Assembly (NCBI GenBank): GCA_008534395.1 | Contig: SHMQ01000020.1 | Location: 1-37,085, forward strand | Reading direction: 5' to 3' | Source of the DNA: Candidatus Acidulodesulfobacterium acidiphilum | GTDB lineage: Bacteria > SZUA-79 > Acidulodesulfobacterales > Acidulodesulfobacteraceae | Length of the DNA: 37,085 nt | Shown here: positions 7,070 to 15,435 of the stretch, piece after piece | How positions within the stretch are numbered: position 1 is the first letter of the stretch | How the letters are laid out: the number at the start of each line of letters is the position of its first letter | Made by a program: the position numbers and the translations under genes | The notes under the pieces: generated by a model | Seen by the model: the letters and a program-made list of their open reading frames with translations, nothing else | Database searches by the model: none | What the model was told of the DNA's origin: nothing

Positions 7070-9310
7070 ATGAAATTGGCAGAATCTGAAAAACGGGAAA
7101 TAGTGCAGTTTATAGAAAAAGATAAACCCCTTCCCGATAAATACCGGTTTTTACTCTTTGATGATAAGCGCGAAGTAGAACTTGTCTGGAATGGAAAAAC
7201 TGAAGATGTATCAAATATAGTTCTGCCGTTTCAGGTTATAGAGCAGATTGATGAACCCCGCCCGGAAAAGCCTGAAGATACCAAATCTCAATTATTCCTG
7301 TTTGACGAACGCGGACGCCAAAAATCCGGCTGGACGAATAAGCTTATATGGGGCGATAACAAGCTTATTCTTTCCAGTTTGAAAAACGGTCCTATGCGAG
7401 ATGAAATTGAACAAGCCGGCGGTGTTAAACTTATTTATATTGACCCTCCTTTTGATGTCGGCGCCGATTTTTCCATGGATATAGAAATAGGAGAGGAAAC
7501 ATTCACAAAAAAGCCGAGCGTTTTGGAGGAGCTTGCATACCGAGATACCTGGGGCAAAGGAGCGGATAGTTTTATAGCCATGATTTACGAAAGACTTGTT
7601 TTAATGCGTGATTTATTGGCGGAAGACGGAAGTATTTATGTACATTGCGATTGGCGGGTGAATAGTTATATTAGATTAGTTTTAAATGAAATTTTTGGTA
7701 ATAATTCTTTTAGGAATCAAATATCTTGGCAAAGATTTGGAGCACATAACGACGCACATAGATTTGGCAATGTTACAGATACTTTATTATTTTGTTCAAA
7801 ATCTGATCAATATACCTTTAATCCACAATATATTGGTTATTCGGAAGAGTATATTAAGGAACGATTTATTAAGGACGATGTTACTGGCAAGCTTTTTTAC
7901 CCACATACATTTACTGGTAAAGGTCAAGGTCCAGCCAGAAGATTTAGGACTGGAATTTTAAATCCACCTAAAGGCAGGCATTGGTCACGAACTCAAGAAA
8001 AAATAGACGAACTAGATAAGCAAAATCTGATTTATTATACGGCAAATGGAACACCATATCTAAAAAGTTTTCTTGATGATTATAAGGGGCGACTAATTCA
8101 GGATATTTGGACAGATATAGTTATGACAAAGAGTGGCAAGGAGTTAGTTGATTACCCTACTCAAAAACCTGAAGCCCTTCTTGAGCGTATAATTAAAGCC
8201 TCATCCAACGAAAACGACATCGTTGCCGACTTCTTCTGCGGCTCTGGCACCACTCTTGCTGTGGCCGAAAAACTTGGTCGAAAATGGATAGGTTCCGACC
8301 TCGGCAAGTTTGCGATACACACAACCCGTAAAAGAATGATTCAGGTTCAACGGGAACTAAAAGCTGGCGGAAAAGATTTTCGCGCTTTTGAAATATTAAA
8401 TATCGGCAAATATGAAAGAGCGCATTACATCGGCGTTAATATGAACCTTCGTGAGGAAGAACGCCAAAAACAGCTAGAGCAAAAAGAAAAAGATTTTGTA
8501 TTGCTTATACTTAAGGCCTATAAATCGGAAACGGTTGAAAACTTTAAATGTTTTCAGGGCAAAAAGGCAGGTAGATTTGTTACGGTCGGACCGATAAATC
8601 TTCCGGTAACACGCCTTTTCGTCGAAGAAGTCATACTTGAGTGTCAGGAAAAGAGAATTTCGCGCATAGATATCCTTGCCTTTGAATTTGAAATGGGGTT
8701 ATTTCCGCGTATTCAAGAAGAAGCAAGGGCTAAAGGAATTGATTTAGCGCTTAAATATATACCCAGAGATGTTTTCGATAAAAGGGCAATAGAGAAAAAT
8801 CAGGTTGTATTTTACGATGTAAATTACATAGAAGTAAAACCGCACGTAAAAAATAATCAGATAACTATTGAATTAACAGATTTTTCAGTCCATTATTCTC
8901 AGGATACGGTAGATAATGCGGCATCATCGCTTTCAAACGGCAAAAGTAAAATTGTTGTCGAAAACGGCAGGATTATTAAGATAAATAAGGATAAAGACGG
9001 CATTATAACTAAAGAAATACTTACTGAGAATTGGACTGACTGGATTGATTACTGGAGCGTTGATTTCAATTTTGAATCTCGGCGTGAAATTATAAAAGTT
9101 AAGAACTTCGATACAGGTAAAATTGAAGAAAAATGGACGGGCGATTATATCTTCGAAAACGAATGGCAGTCTTTTAGGACTAAGAAGAACAGGTCATTAG
9201 AACTTATAACGCCTTATCATGACTGCAATAATGGGAGGCATAAGATTGCAGTCAAAGTTGTCGATATATTCGGAAACGATACTATGAAGGTATTTGAGGT
9301 TTCCGTCTGA
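7070..9310 (+). CDS. mod: Type III-like DNA methyltransferase (Mod)
   Basis: A 746-residue beta-class amino-methyltransferase: catalytic motif IV DPPF (125-128, in LIYIDPPFD) precedes the AdoMet-binding motif [10 protein letters not shown] (387-395), the order expected for type III Mod. The region between (about 207-360) would be the target-recognition domain. A long C-terminal extension (about 470-746) includes [12 protein letters not shown] and [12 protein letters not shown], which I associate with large Mod proteins paired with helicase-type Res. It should methylate adenine (or N4-cytosine) in an asymmetric site and form a complex with the Res 38 nt downstream. Base usage changes inside the recognition region (see findings). 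Confidence 0.9.
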   Translation: MKLAESEKREIVQFIEKDKPLPDKYRFLLFDDKREVELVWNGKTEDVSNIVLPFQVIEQIDEPRPEKPEDTKSQLFLFDERGRQKSGWTNKLIWGDNKLILSSLKNGPMRDEIEQAGGVKLIYIDPPFDVGADFSMDIEIGEETFTKKPSVLEELAYRDTWGKGADSFIAMIYERLVLMRDLLAEDGSIYVHCDWRVNSYIRLVLNEIFGNNSFRNQISWQRFGAHNDAHRFGNVTDTLLFCSKSDQYTFNPQYIGYSEEYIKERFIKDDVTGKLFYPHTFTGKGQGPARRFRTGILNPPKGRHWSRTQEKIDELDKQNLIYYTANGTPYLKSFLDDYKGRLIQDIWTDIVMTKSGKELVDYPTQKPEALLERIIKASSNENDIVADFFCGSGTTLAVAEKLGRKWIGSDLGKFAIHTTRKRMIQVQRELKAGGKDFRAFEILNIGKYERAHYIGVNMNLREEERQKQLEQKEKDFVLLILKAYKSETVENFKCFQGKKAGRFVTVGPINLPVTRLFVEEVILECQEKRISRIDILAFEFEMGLFPRIQEEARAKGIDLALKYIPRDVFDKRAIEKNQVVFYDVNYIEVKPHVKNNQITIELTDFSVHYSQDTVDNAASSLSNGKSKIVVENGRIIKINKDKDGIITKEILTENWTDWIDYWSVDFNFESRREIIKVKNFDTGKIEEKWTGDYIFENEWQSFRTKKNRSLELITPYHDCNNGRHKIAVKVVDIFGNDTMKVFEVSV

Positions 9311-9347
9311 ATTATATAACCGAAATAGATTTATAAAGGAATAAAAA

Positions 9348-12032
9348 ATGGCAATTCATACTAATTTTTCAAAATCTCCGTATGACGTTCTATATCCTGA
9401 ATACAGATGGTTTCCTGCTGATGAGTCTTTAAGGGATACAAGTTACGAGAAGCTTTTGCCGCCGCTTGTTTCTAAAATTAGAAAAGAAGTTAAAGACTGG
9501 CGCGATGACCTCTATGCCGGTGCAAGTGCAACTTCAAAGTCCTTATTAGAATGGTGGTTTAATACAGCGCATATTATAGAAAAATCAGGCGACGATACGG
9601 CCGAGTTTAAATATTACTTTGCCCAAAGAGAAGCTATAGAAACCATTATTTATTTATACGAAGTTGCAAAAGTTAAAGATAAATACGACCTTTTAAAATA
9701 TGATTCTTCGAAAGCGGTTTCTACCGGAATGTTTGATGAAGACTGGCTTAGATTAGTTATAAAAATGGCTACCGGAAGCGGCAAAACTAAAGTAATGAGC
9801 CTTATAGTTACCTGGTGCTATTTCCACAAGCTATACGAAGAAGACTCTAAACTATCGACCAACTTTCTTATAATTGCCCCAAATATAATAGTCTTAGATA
9901 GGCTGCGCGCCGATTTTGACGGATTAAAAATATTCTGGAACGACCCCCTTTTGCCGAATAACGGTTTTGGAGGTCAAAACTGGCAGGATGATTTTCAACT
10001 TACGCTTCATATTCAGGATAACGTTTCTGTCGTTCGCAAAACCGGAAATATTTTCTTGACTAATATTCATAGAGTATATAGCGGAAACGATACCGACCCG
10101 AGCTTTAATGATGAAAACCTCGACGACTATTTTCTTGGAAAAAGACCCGTAGGCAAAACGAACGATTCAAAAGTGGATTTAGGAATTATAGTCAGGGAAA
10201 TTGACGAATTAATAGTAATTAACGATGAAGCCCATCATATTCACGACAGCCGTCTTGCATGGTTTAAATCGATAGAAGATATCCATAACCGTTTAAAACA
10301 AAAAGGACATTTCCTTTCATTGCAGATGGATGTTACGGCAACGCCTAAGCACAATAACGGGGCTATTTTCGTACAAACCGTAGTTGACTATCCGCTGGTG
10401 GAAGCTATTTACCAGGATGTCGTAAAGCATCCTGTTTTACCTGATTCAGCAAGTCGGGCAAAACTTTCCGAAAAGAAAAGTTCAAAATATACCGAAAAAT
10501 ATTCAGATTATATAGCCTTGGGAATAGAAGAATGGCGCAAAGCATATATAGAACATGAAAAGCTCGGCAAAAAAGCCATTCTTTTCATTATGACGGATGA
10601 CACAATAAACTGCGACGATGTTGCCGACTATCTTGAAAACAGGTATTCAGACCTTAAAGGTGCTGTTTTAGTAATACACACTAAAAATAACGGTGAAATT
10701 GCCGAACATGACACAGGAAAGAGCAAAGAAGAACTAGATAGATTGAGAAATGCTGCAAACGAAATAGATAGCTTCGAAAGCCCTTATAAAGTCATAGTTT
10801 CCGTCCTTGTTTTAAAAGAAGGCTGGGATGTCCGCAATGTCACCACTATAGTAGGGCTTCGTGCCTATGCCGCAAAAAGCAATATTCTGCCGGAACAGAC
10901 CTTAGGAAGAGGTTTAAGAAGGATGTATCCCGGCACTGACGCCACGGAATATGTGAGCGTCATTGGAACCGACGCATTTATGGAATTTGTAGAATCTATC
11001 CAGACTGAAGGCGTCGAACTTACGCGAAAACCGATGGGGTCGGGCACGGAACCAAAAGCTCCGATAATTATAGAAGTGGATAATGACAATGTAAAAAAAG
11101 ATATAGATAAGCTTAATATAGAAATACCAGTCCTGTCTCCAAGAATTTACAGGGAATATAAGCAATTAGAAGACTTAAATCCGTCTATTTTCGGAAATAA
11201 GCGGATTGAATACAAGCAATTCAGCGAAGAAGAAAAACGTGAAATAGTTTTTAAAGAAATAACTTCCGGAGAAATAAACCATACTATAATACTTAGTTCT
11301 GATTTAATTGCCGATTATAGAAACGCAATAGGCTATTTTACGCAGGTTATTATGCACGAATTAAGGTTAATAAGCGGATATGACGTTCTATACGGGAAGG
11401 TGAAAGAATTTATTTCAAGATATCTGTTCGACAGGCAGGTAGAAATTGACGATTTAAACACATTAAGAAACTTGTCTGAACTTGAAGCAACAAAAACAAT
11501 AGTCCAGACTTTTATTAAAAAGATAAACGATTTAACAATTCTAGATAAGGGTAGTGCAGAAATTAGGGATTATATAAAACTAAGACAAACAAGGCCGTTT
11601 GTCGTTAAAGACCAGGGCTTCATAATGCCGCAAAAGAGTCTTTTTAATAAAATTATCGGCGACAGCCATCTCGAACTGCTTTTTGCCTCATTTTTAGAAA
11701 GATGCCCGGATACCGTTTCTTATGTAAAAAATTATTTGGCGGTGCATTTCAAAATAGATTATGTTAATGCAAACGGTAATATTTCCGATTATTACCCGGA
11801 TTTCATCGTAAAAACTGATGAGAAGCATATTTATATTGTAGAAACCAAAGGACTTGAAGACCTCGATACTCCGTTAAAAATGGCACGCCTAAAGCAATGG
11901 TGCGAAGATATAAATATTTCTCAGCATAAAGTAGTTTTCGATTATATTTTTGTTGATGAGGAAGGTTTTAATAAATACAAGCCGGATTCATTTGGGGAAT
12001 TATTAACCGTCTTTGTAAAATATAAAGAATAA
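9348..12032 (+). CDS. res: Type III-like restriction subunit (Res), DEAD/DEAH helicase-nuclease
   Basis: An 894-residue SF2 helicase fused to a nuclease. Walker A is ATGSGKTK (about 140-147), the DEAH box lies in VINDEAHHIHD (about 291-301), and motif VI is QTLGRGLRRMYP (about 516-527, preceded by LKEGWDVRNVT). The C-terminus has a PD-(D/E)XK nuclease: YYPDFIVK (D near 817) and IYIVETKG (E-x-K near 831-833). Together with Mod it would translocate or diffuse on DNA and cleave unmodified targets (family knowledge). The start has AAAGGA 7 nt upstream. All core motifs are intact, so the system is probably functional. The next gene starts 2 nt after its stop, implying translational coupling. Confidence 0.9.
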   Translation: MAIHTNFSKSPYDVLYPEYRWFPADESLRDTSYEKLLPPLVSKIRKEVKDWRDDLYAGASATSKSLLEWWFNTAHIIEKSGDDTAEFKYYFAQREAIETIIYLYEVAKVKDKYDLLKYDSSKAVSTGMFDEDWLRLVIKMATGSGKTKVMSLIVTWCYFHKLYEEDSKLSTNFLIIAPNIIVLDRLRADFDGLKIFWNDPLLPNNGFGGQNWQDDFQLTLHIQDNVSVVRKTGNIFLTNIHRVYSGNDTDPSFNDENLDDYFLGKRPVGKTNDSKVDLGIIVREIDELIVINDEAHHIHDSRLAWFKSIEDIHNRLKQKGHFLSLQMDVTATPKHNNGAIFVQTVVDYPLVEAIYQDVVKHPVLPDSASRAKLSEKKSSKYTEKYSDYIALGIEEWRKAYIEHEKLGKKAILFIMTDDTINCDDVADYLENRYSDLKGAVLVIHTKNNGEIAEHDTGKSKEELDRLRNAANEIDSFESPYKVIVSVLVLKEGWDVRNVTTIVGLRAYAAKSNILPEQTLGRGLRRMYPGTDATEYVSVIGTDAFMEFVESIQTEGVELTRKPMGSGTEPKAPIIIEVDNDNVKKDIDKLNIEIPVLSPRIYREYKQLEDLNPSIFGNKRIEYKQFSEEEKREIVFKEITSGEINHTIILSSDLIADYRNAIGYFTQVIMHELRLISGYDVLYGKVKEFISRYLFDRQVEIDDLNTLRNLSELEATKTIVQTFIKKINDLTILDKGSAEIRDYIKLRQTRPFVVKDQGFIMPQKSLFNKIIGDSHLELLFASFLERCPDTVSYVKNYLAVHFKIDYVNANGNISDYYPDFIVKTDEKHIYIVETKGLEDLDTPLKMARLKQWCEDINISQHKVVFDYIFVDEEGFNKYKPDSFGELLTVFVKYKE

Positions 12033-12034
12033 AT

Positions 12035-12853
12035 ATGAATTTAAACAAAAAATACAATAAGTCGGAACGCAGAAAAGGACTCATTGTTTTTATTGATGCA
12101 CTTGGGACCAAATCTGTCTGGAATAGGGAAGATCCTCTTAAATATTTAAAATCTTGGAAAGGTATTATAAAATCTTTAAGAAATGAAAAAAAATTTATTT
12201 CTAGGGTTTTTAAAGAAGTTTGTTTGATTGATAAGGAAGAAAATATGCCAAAATTAGATATTGCTTCTTTCTCAGATACAATAATTCTAACCTTATCTTT
12301 CTCATTAGATATAATCAATAAAAACGAAATTAATTATAAAGAACATTCGCGTGAGATGTTGATATTTTTAGGTAGTGCTTTAAAGGAAAATTTTTATAAA
12401 ACTATTATGCAAGACAAAATATTTTTACGTGGCGTTGTTAGTTATGGAGATTTTTATAAAATGGACTCATTCCTTATAGGGCCTGCGATAGATGAAGCAG
12501 CTATGTGGTATGATAAAGCTGAGTGGTTTGGTATATCTGCAACACCAAGTGCAAAATATTTTATTGAAGGCACAGATATTGCCAAAGAAGGCGATATTTT
12601 TATAAGGTATCAAATACCTATGAAAGACGGAAAAACAACTGATAGCTACGTTATTTCATGGCCATACTTTGCTTCTTTGAGCACAAAGATTCTCGAAAAT
12701 ATTGATGACATATATTATGAGTCAAGAACCCAGCTATTAGAGTCTTTTTGTTCTAATAAAGTAATAGATAAATCTTCATACCTAAAATATGATAACACAT
12801 TAAAATTTTTTGACGATATTTATAAAATTTTCTGTCGGAGATTAAAGGATTAG
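12035..12853 (+). CDS. Nucleotide-cyclase-like protein coupled to res
   Basis: A 272-residue soluble protein resembling class III nucleotidyl cyclases and the cyclases of Pycsar-type signalling. LIVFIDALGTKS (about 16-27) and ASFSDTIIL (about 77-85) supply two aspartates in the positions that bind metal. LRGVVSYGDFY and GPAIDEAAMWYDKA follow the later strand-helix pattern. The usual transition-state Asn and Arg appear replaced (D and M/W), so catalysis is uncertain. Its ATG is 2 nt after the res stop with only a weak AAAGA upstream, pointing to translational coupling. It could make a nucleotide signal, bind one, or be a degenerate scaffold. The assignment rests on motif pattern only. Confidence 0.5.
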   Translation: MNLNKKYNKSERRKGLIVFIDALGTKSVWNREDPLKYLKSWKGIIKSLRNEKKFISRVFKEVCLIDKEENMPKLDIASFSDTIILTLSFSLDIINKNEINYKEHSREMLIFLGSALKENFYKTIMQDKIFLRGVVSYGDFYKMDSFLIGPAIDEAAMWYDKAEWFGISATPSAKYFIEGTDIAKEGDIFIRYQIPMKDGKTTDSYVISWPYFASLSTKILENIDDIYYESRTQLLESFCSNKVIDKSSYLKYDNTLKFFDDIYKIFCRRLKD

Positions 12854-12912
12854 CAAGATTGTGTTAATTTATTTTTAAATTTTTAGTTTAATGTTCAGGC
12901 TGAAGAATGAGC

Positions 12913-13593
12913 TCAATTCATGTCAGATTCTAATAATATTAACAATTGCTTAATTTGAGCATCTAATCGATCTTGTTCGTTTTTTACTTGCAATATATAA
13001 AAAGAGAGGTCTGTCAAAAGCTTTTTGTATTCTTTAACAACTTGATCCTCAATGCTCACAAATTTAGCATTGCCGGAATTAGGTTCCTTTATTTCTTTTG
13101 CGGAATCCCTCAAACTATCCTGAAATAAACCAAATAATAAAATTTTATCAATAATGCCCTTAGTATTAGTATAAGTGGAAACTATTTCTTTTCTAAGGCT
13201 ATCATTCTTAATTTTCCCTATAAAAGAACTATTCCCTTTATATATAGTAAAATAATCCTGAGATATTGATATCTTATAAGACAATAAATTATAGAAATAT
13301 CTTTTATCTTCATGTATATTTTGAAAACTAATAAAACGCATATTGCAATTATAGGTTAATTCTCGTAATTTATCTACCAAAGGTTTAATATTTTCATTGT
13401 ATCTTTCCCAGTTGACTTTAATTTCGGTTTCAATTGCCTGCAGAACCGCGTTTTCTAACCTTTCTTCTTCTTCATTAATTATGCGTAAATTATATTTATG
13501 GTTATCATGGTTTTGCCATATCATAAACAACCCCGTAATAACTCCGCCTATTATGAAATCTATAATCCCATTTAGCATATGCGTTAATAACAT
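12913..13593 (-). CDS. Membrane-anchored protein of unknown function, 226 aa
   Basis: Residues about 6-27 form one hydrophobic helix (LNGIIDFIIGGVITGLFMIW). The remaining about 195 residues are polar and largely helical, with coiled-coil character near 38-60 (INEEEERLENAVLQAIETEI) and at the C-terminus (QVKNEQDRLDAQIKQLLILL). No family is recognised. It is convergent with the cyclase-like gene, 59 nt away. An N-terminal anchor with a cytosolic helical domain would suit a membrane effector, but nothing in the sequence proves this. Start choice is uncertain: AAGGGG directly abuts the first ATG, and a second in-frame ATG lies five codons in. Confidence 0.6.
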   Translation of the reverse strand: MLLTHMLNGIIDFIIGGVITGLFMIWQNHDNHKYNLRIINEEEERLENAVLQAIETEIKVNWERYNENIKPLVDKLRELTYNCNMRFISFQNIHEDKRYFYNLLSYKISISQDYFTIYKGNSSFIGKIKNDSLRKEIVSTYTNTKGIIDKILLFGLFQDSLRDSAKEIKEPNSGNAKFVSIEDQVVKEYKKLLTDLSFYILQVKNEQDRLDAQIKQLLILLESDMN

Positions 13594-13612
13594 CCCCTTA
13601 TTTTTTTAATTT

Positions 13613-13905
13613 TTATCGGCTTTTATTTTCTTGCCAGTTTTCGAAGACGTCATTTACGGCTTTTTTAATGTCTCCGGCACTAAATGACTATACCTTTTCG
13701 TCATCTGAGTCGTCCTGTGTCCTAGAAGTTTCCCTGTTATATAAAGCGACGTTCCGTTCATTGTCATCTTGCTTTGCGAATACGTGGCGCACAAGTTGTG
13801 GATATGTAAGTCCATGATTCTCATTTTTGCAGACCATATGAAAGTAACGCTTAAAATCCGCCAATTTAGCCCCGTTTCTATTAAAGACATACACAAAATG
13901 CACCT
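13613..13905 (-). pseudogene. Decayed tyrosine-integrase 3' fragment
   Basis: Read on the minus strand, this stretch encodes in shifting frames the last about 95 residues of a tyrosine integrase: VFNRNGAKL, then the decayed HDLRHVFA region, then GTSLYITG and LLGHRTTQMTKRYSHLVPETLKK. The same segment occurs intact in the integrase at 17987-19048 in the same orientation, clearly similar but not identical at DNA level. At least three frameshifts are needed to follow it, including one after PETLKK that breaks the tail VNDVFENWQENK. It is a relic of an earlier related element rather than a fresh duplication. Confidence 0.8.
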
Positions 13906-14100
13906 TAAAATTACCTTTAACAGTGTTTTTTCTTATACCTAAGCTTCTTGCTATTTCCCTTTTGAAGTAGCTCTATCTATATAAATAAAAGAAATTTCCA
14001 TAACGACATCCTGATAAATCATTATGATAACTCCTTATTCTTAAGAATTTTTTAAGAATGGAGTTTATCGCGTAGTGGGTCAATTCTAAAGCGTCATATG
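13906..14100 (-). mobile_element. Probable IS21-family (istA) 5' remnant
   Basis: An ATG at 14022 with AAGGAG 8 nt upstream opens a short frame, MIYQDVVMEISFIYIDR, which after a frameshift continues EIARSLGIRKNTVK. This resembles the N-terminal HTH of IS21 transposases (IARxLGIxxNTV). The segment stops where the integrase relic starts. Upstream, near 14077-14090, the minus-strand sequence TTTAGAATTGACCC resembles the GGGTCAATT-type end motifs I associate with IS21 elements. Only the start of the transposase survives, and istB is absent. Confidence 0.45.
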
Positions 14101-14107
14101 AGTCATT

Positions 14108-15241
14108 TTAACACCCCAGCGACAACATTAATTCATTAAATTTTTTATTAAATAGCCCATATCTATCTGAATCTACATCTTTTAAATAACTTATTAAGCC
14201 TAATAGATGATTAATAAGCCCAAAAGTTGAATTAAAACCTAAATGTTTTGCCGTATTTTCAAACTTAAACCGGTTTACATAGTAAAAAATCTTTTCAATT
14301 CTTTTATACATTTCTTTAGAAATTCTTGGCTGATTACCATCAACCAACAACCCTAAAACAATCTTTTTTGCACCAGGTCCTGCAATTCTAATTTTATTAG
14401 AATTCTCTTTAAAACAATTTTTTCTAATTATTTGAATTATTTGCCATCGTATTTTCCCTATAGACATACCTTGAGGTAAATTTATTGCCGAAAAAGTTAG
14501 ATCATCAGCATAACGAGTATAAATAAACCCGTTTTTTAATGCAAAAACATAAAGATCTTCGTCTAATTCCATTGCAGCTAAATTGCTTAGCATAGGACTT
14601 GTTGGAGAACCTTGCGGAAGAACGCCTATAAAATCATTATTGTAAAACGGGTAATCATCAAGAGAAAATGATTTAAATTGTTTAAGCATGCTTTGTAGTT
14701 GTCTTGGCAAACGTATTGTTGTACATAAACGAGCAAGTTCAAAGGATAACAACTTCCTATATCCCATTCTTTGAAAGATATTATAAACGTCTATCTCGTT
14801 TATGCGATAGAAAAAATCAGCAAGGTCAAATTGAAATAACCATTTAGCGTTGCAGTGCATAGCAGCGCATTTTTTAATTCCGCCGGAAGGATGATAAGCA
14901 TAAGAACAATTATGAGGTTGTTGGGATTGAAGAATAATATTATTAATAAATGTCTGCACTATTGATAGTTTTTTGGAAACGGCATGAATAAATCTTGTGC
15001 CACCAGAACGCTTTTTAATAGGGAACATCCTGTAATTGACATATTCTCTTTCTCTACATACAGTTTTGTATAAAAAACTGTATTCGGTATTAGTTATAAT
15101 TCCTAAGTGATTTAGCGTGAATATAACGGGAAGGCTTTGAATTTTTAAATTTGTAGTATACTTTTGTAAATCATTAGCTTTTTCGCTTCCAAGTTTAATT
15201 ATCGCATTTTCTTTAAGTTGGTGTGTTGACCAGTCTTCCAC
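14108..15241 (-). CDS. Retron reverse transcriptase
   Basis: A 377-residue RT of retron size. Motifs: FDLADFF (138-144) with the first catalytic Asp, PQGSPTSP (209-216), and the catalytic box YADD (244-247). The retron region-X motif NAxxH appears as CAAMH (125-129), and the region-Y VTG appears as VLG in IVLGLLVDG (about 294-302). The enzyme would prime from the 2'-OH of a guanosine in its own RNA and copy the msd (family knowledge). The start is GTG at 15241, chosen because AAGGAG sits 6 nt upstream. The first eight codons are also the a2 repeat of the RNA. It is the last gene of the retron operon; the IS21 relic begins just after its stop. Confidence 0.93.
   Translation of the reverse strand: MEDWSTHQLKENAIIKLGSEKANDLQKYTTNLKIQSLPVIFTLNHLGIITNTEYSFLYKTVCREREYVNYRMFPIKKRSGGTRFIHAVSKKLSIVQTFINNIILQSQQPHNCSYAYHPSGGIKKCAAMHCNAKWLFQFDLADFFYRINEIDVYNIFQRMGYRKLLSFELARLCTTIRLPRQLQSMLKQFKSFSLDDYPFYNNDFIGVLPQGSPTSPMLSNLAAMELDEDLYVFALKNGFIYTRYADDLTFSAINLPQGMSIGKIRWQIIQIIRKNCFKENSNKIRIAGPGAKKIVLGLLVDGNQPRISKEMYKRIEKIFYYVNRFKFENTAKHLGFNSTFGLINHLLGLISYLKDVDSDRYGLFNKKFNELMLSLGC
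15218..15240 (-). repeat. Retron a2 repeat
   Basis: This is the complement of a1, with core TGGAAGACTGG. It covers nearly all of the RT start codon and the following codons (EDWSTHQ), so pairing with a1 would occlude RT translation initiation. Confidence 0.9.
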
Positions 15242-15253
15242 TCACTTCTCCTT
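15239..15253 (-). promoter_or_regulatory. Ribosome binding site fixing the RT GTG start
   Basis: AAGGAG at 15253-15248 is followed by 6 nt and the GTG at 15241-15239. It sits in the short single-stranded gap between the last msd hairpin and a2. Confidence 0.75.
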
Positions 15254-15435
15254 ATATAATCATGGTCCAAGGGACCATGATTGTCAAATCTCTTCCGAGA
15301 CCCCGAAGGTATTTGAGATTTGACAAACATGGACGGCAAAGCCGTCCTTGCGTCAGTTCTTTCCAGAGAAACCGAACTGATTTCCCCATCAGCCTCCACG
15401 CATTTTGACTGCGAGATGCTGAATCTGTTTGTTTT

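Larger units (their letters stand above)
13594..14107. other. Gene-poor scar region between defence modules
   Basis: The 514 nt between the membrane protein and the RT hold no intact gene. They contain a frameshifted integrase 3' fragment and an IS21-like 5' fragment (annotated separately), plus an 8-bp hairpin ATTCTTAA/TTAAGAAT at 14037-14059. Confidence 0.7.

Noticed and set aside
10865-11165. Minus-strand open frames inside res
   Set aside because: They lie opposite the conserved helicase motif VI region of Res and have no independent support.
12035-13593. Classical two-gene Pycsar operon (cyclase plus membrane effector)
   Set aside because: The genes are convergent, not co-transcribed; the membrane protein has one helix and no recognisable cyclic-nucleotide domain; and the cyclase-like catalytic residues look altered. 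Kept only as a weak possibility.
13900-14107. Left attachment site of the island near the integrase relic
   Set aside because: I searched for the tRNA-fMet 3' end sequence there and elsewhere on the left side and found no copy.
14108-15241. RT as part of a group II intron or a diversity-generating retroelement
   Set aside because: There is no intron domain V/VI, no maturase or HNH domain and no template/variable repeat pair; the a1/a2-bounded RNA and small RT size fit a retron.
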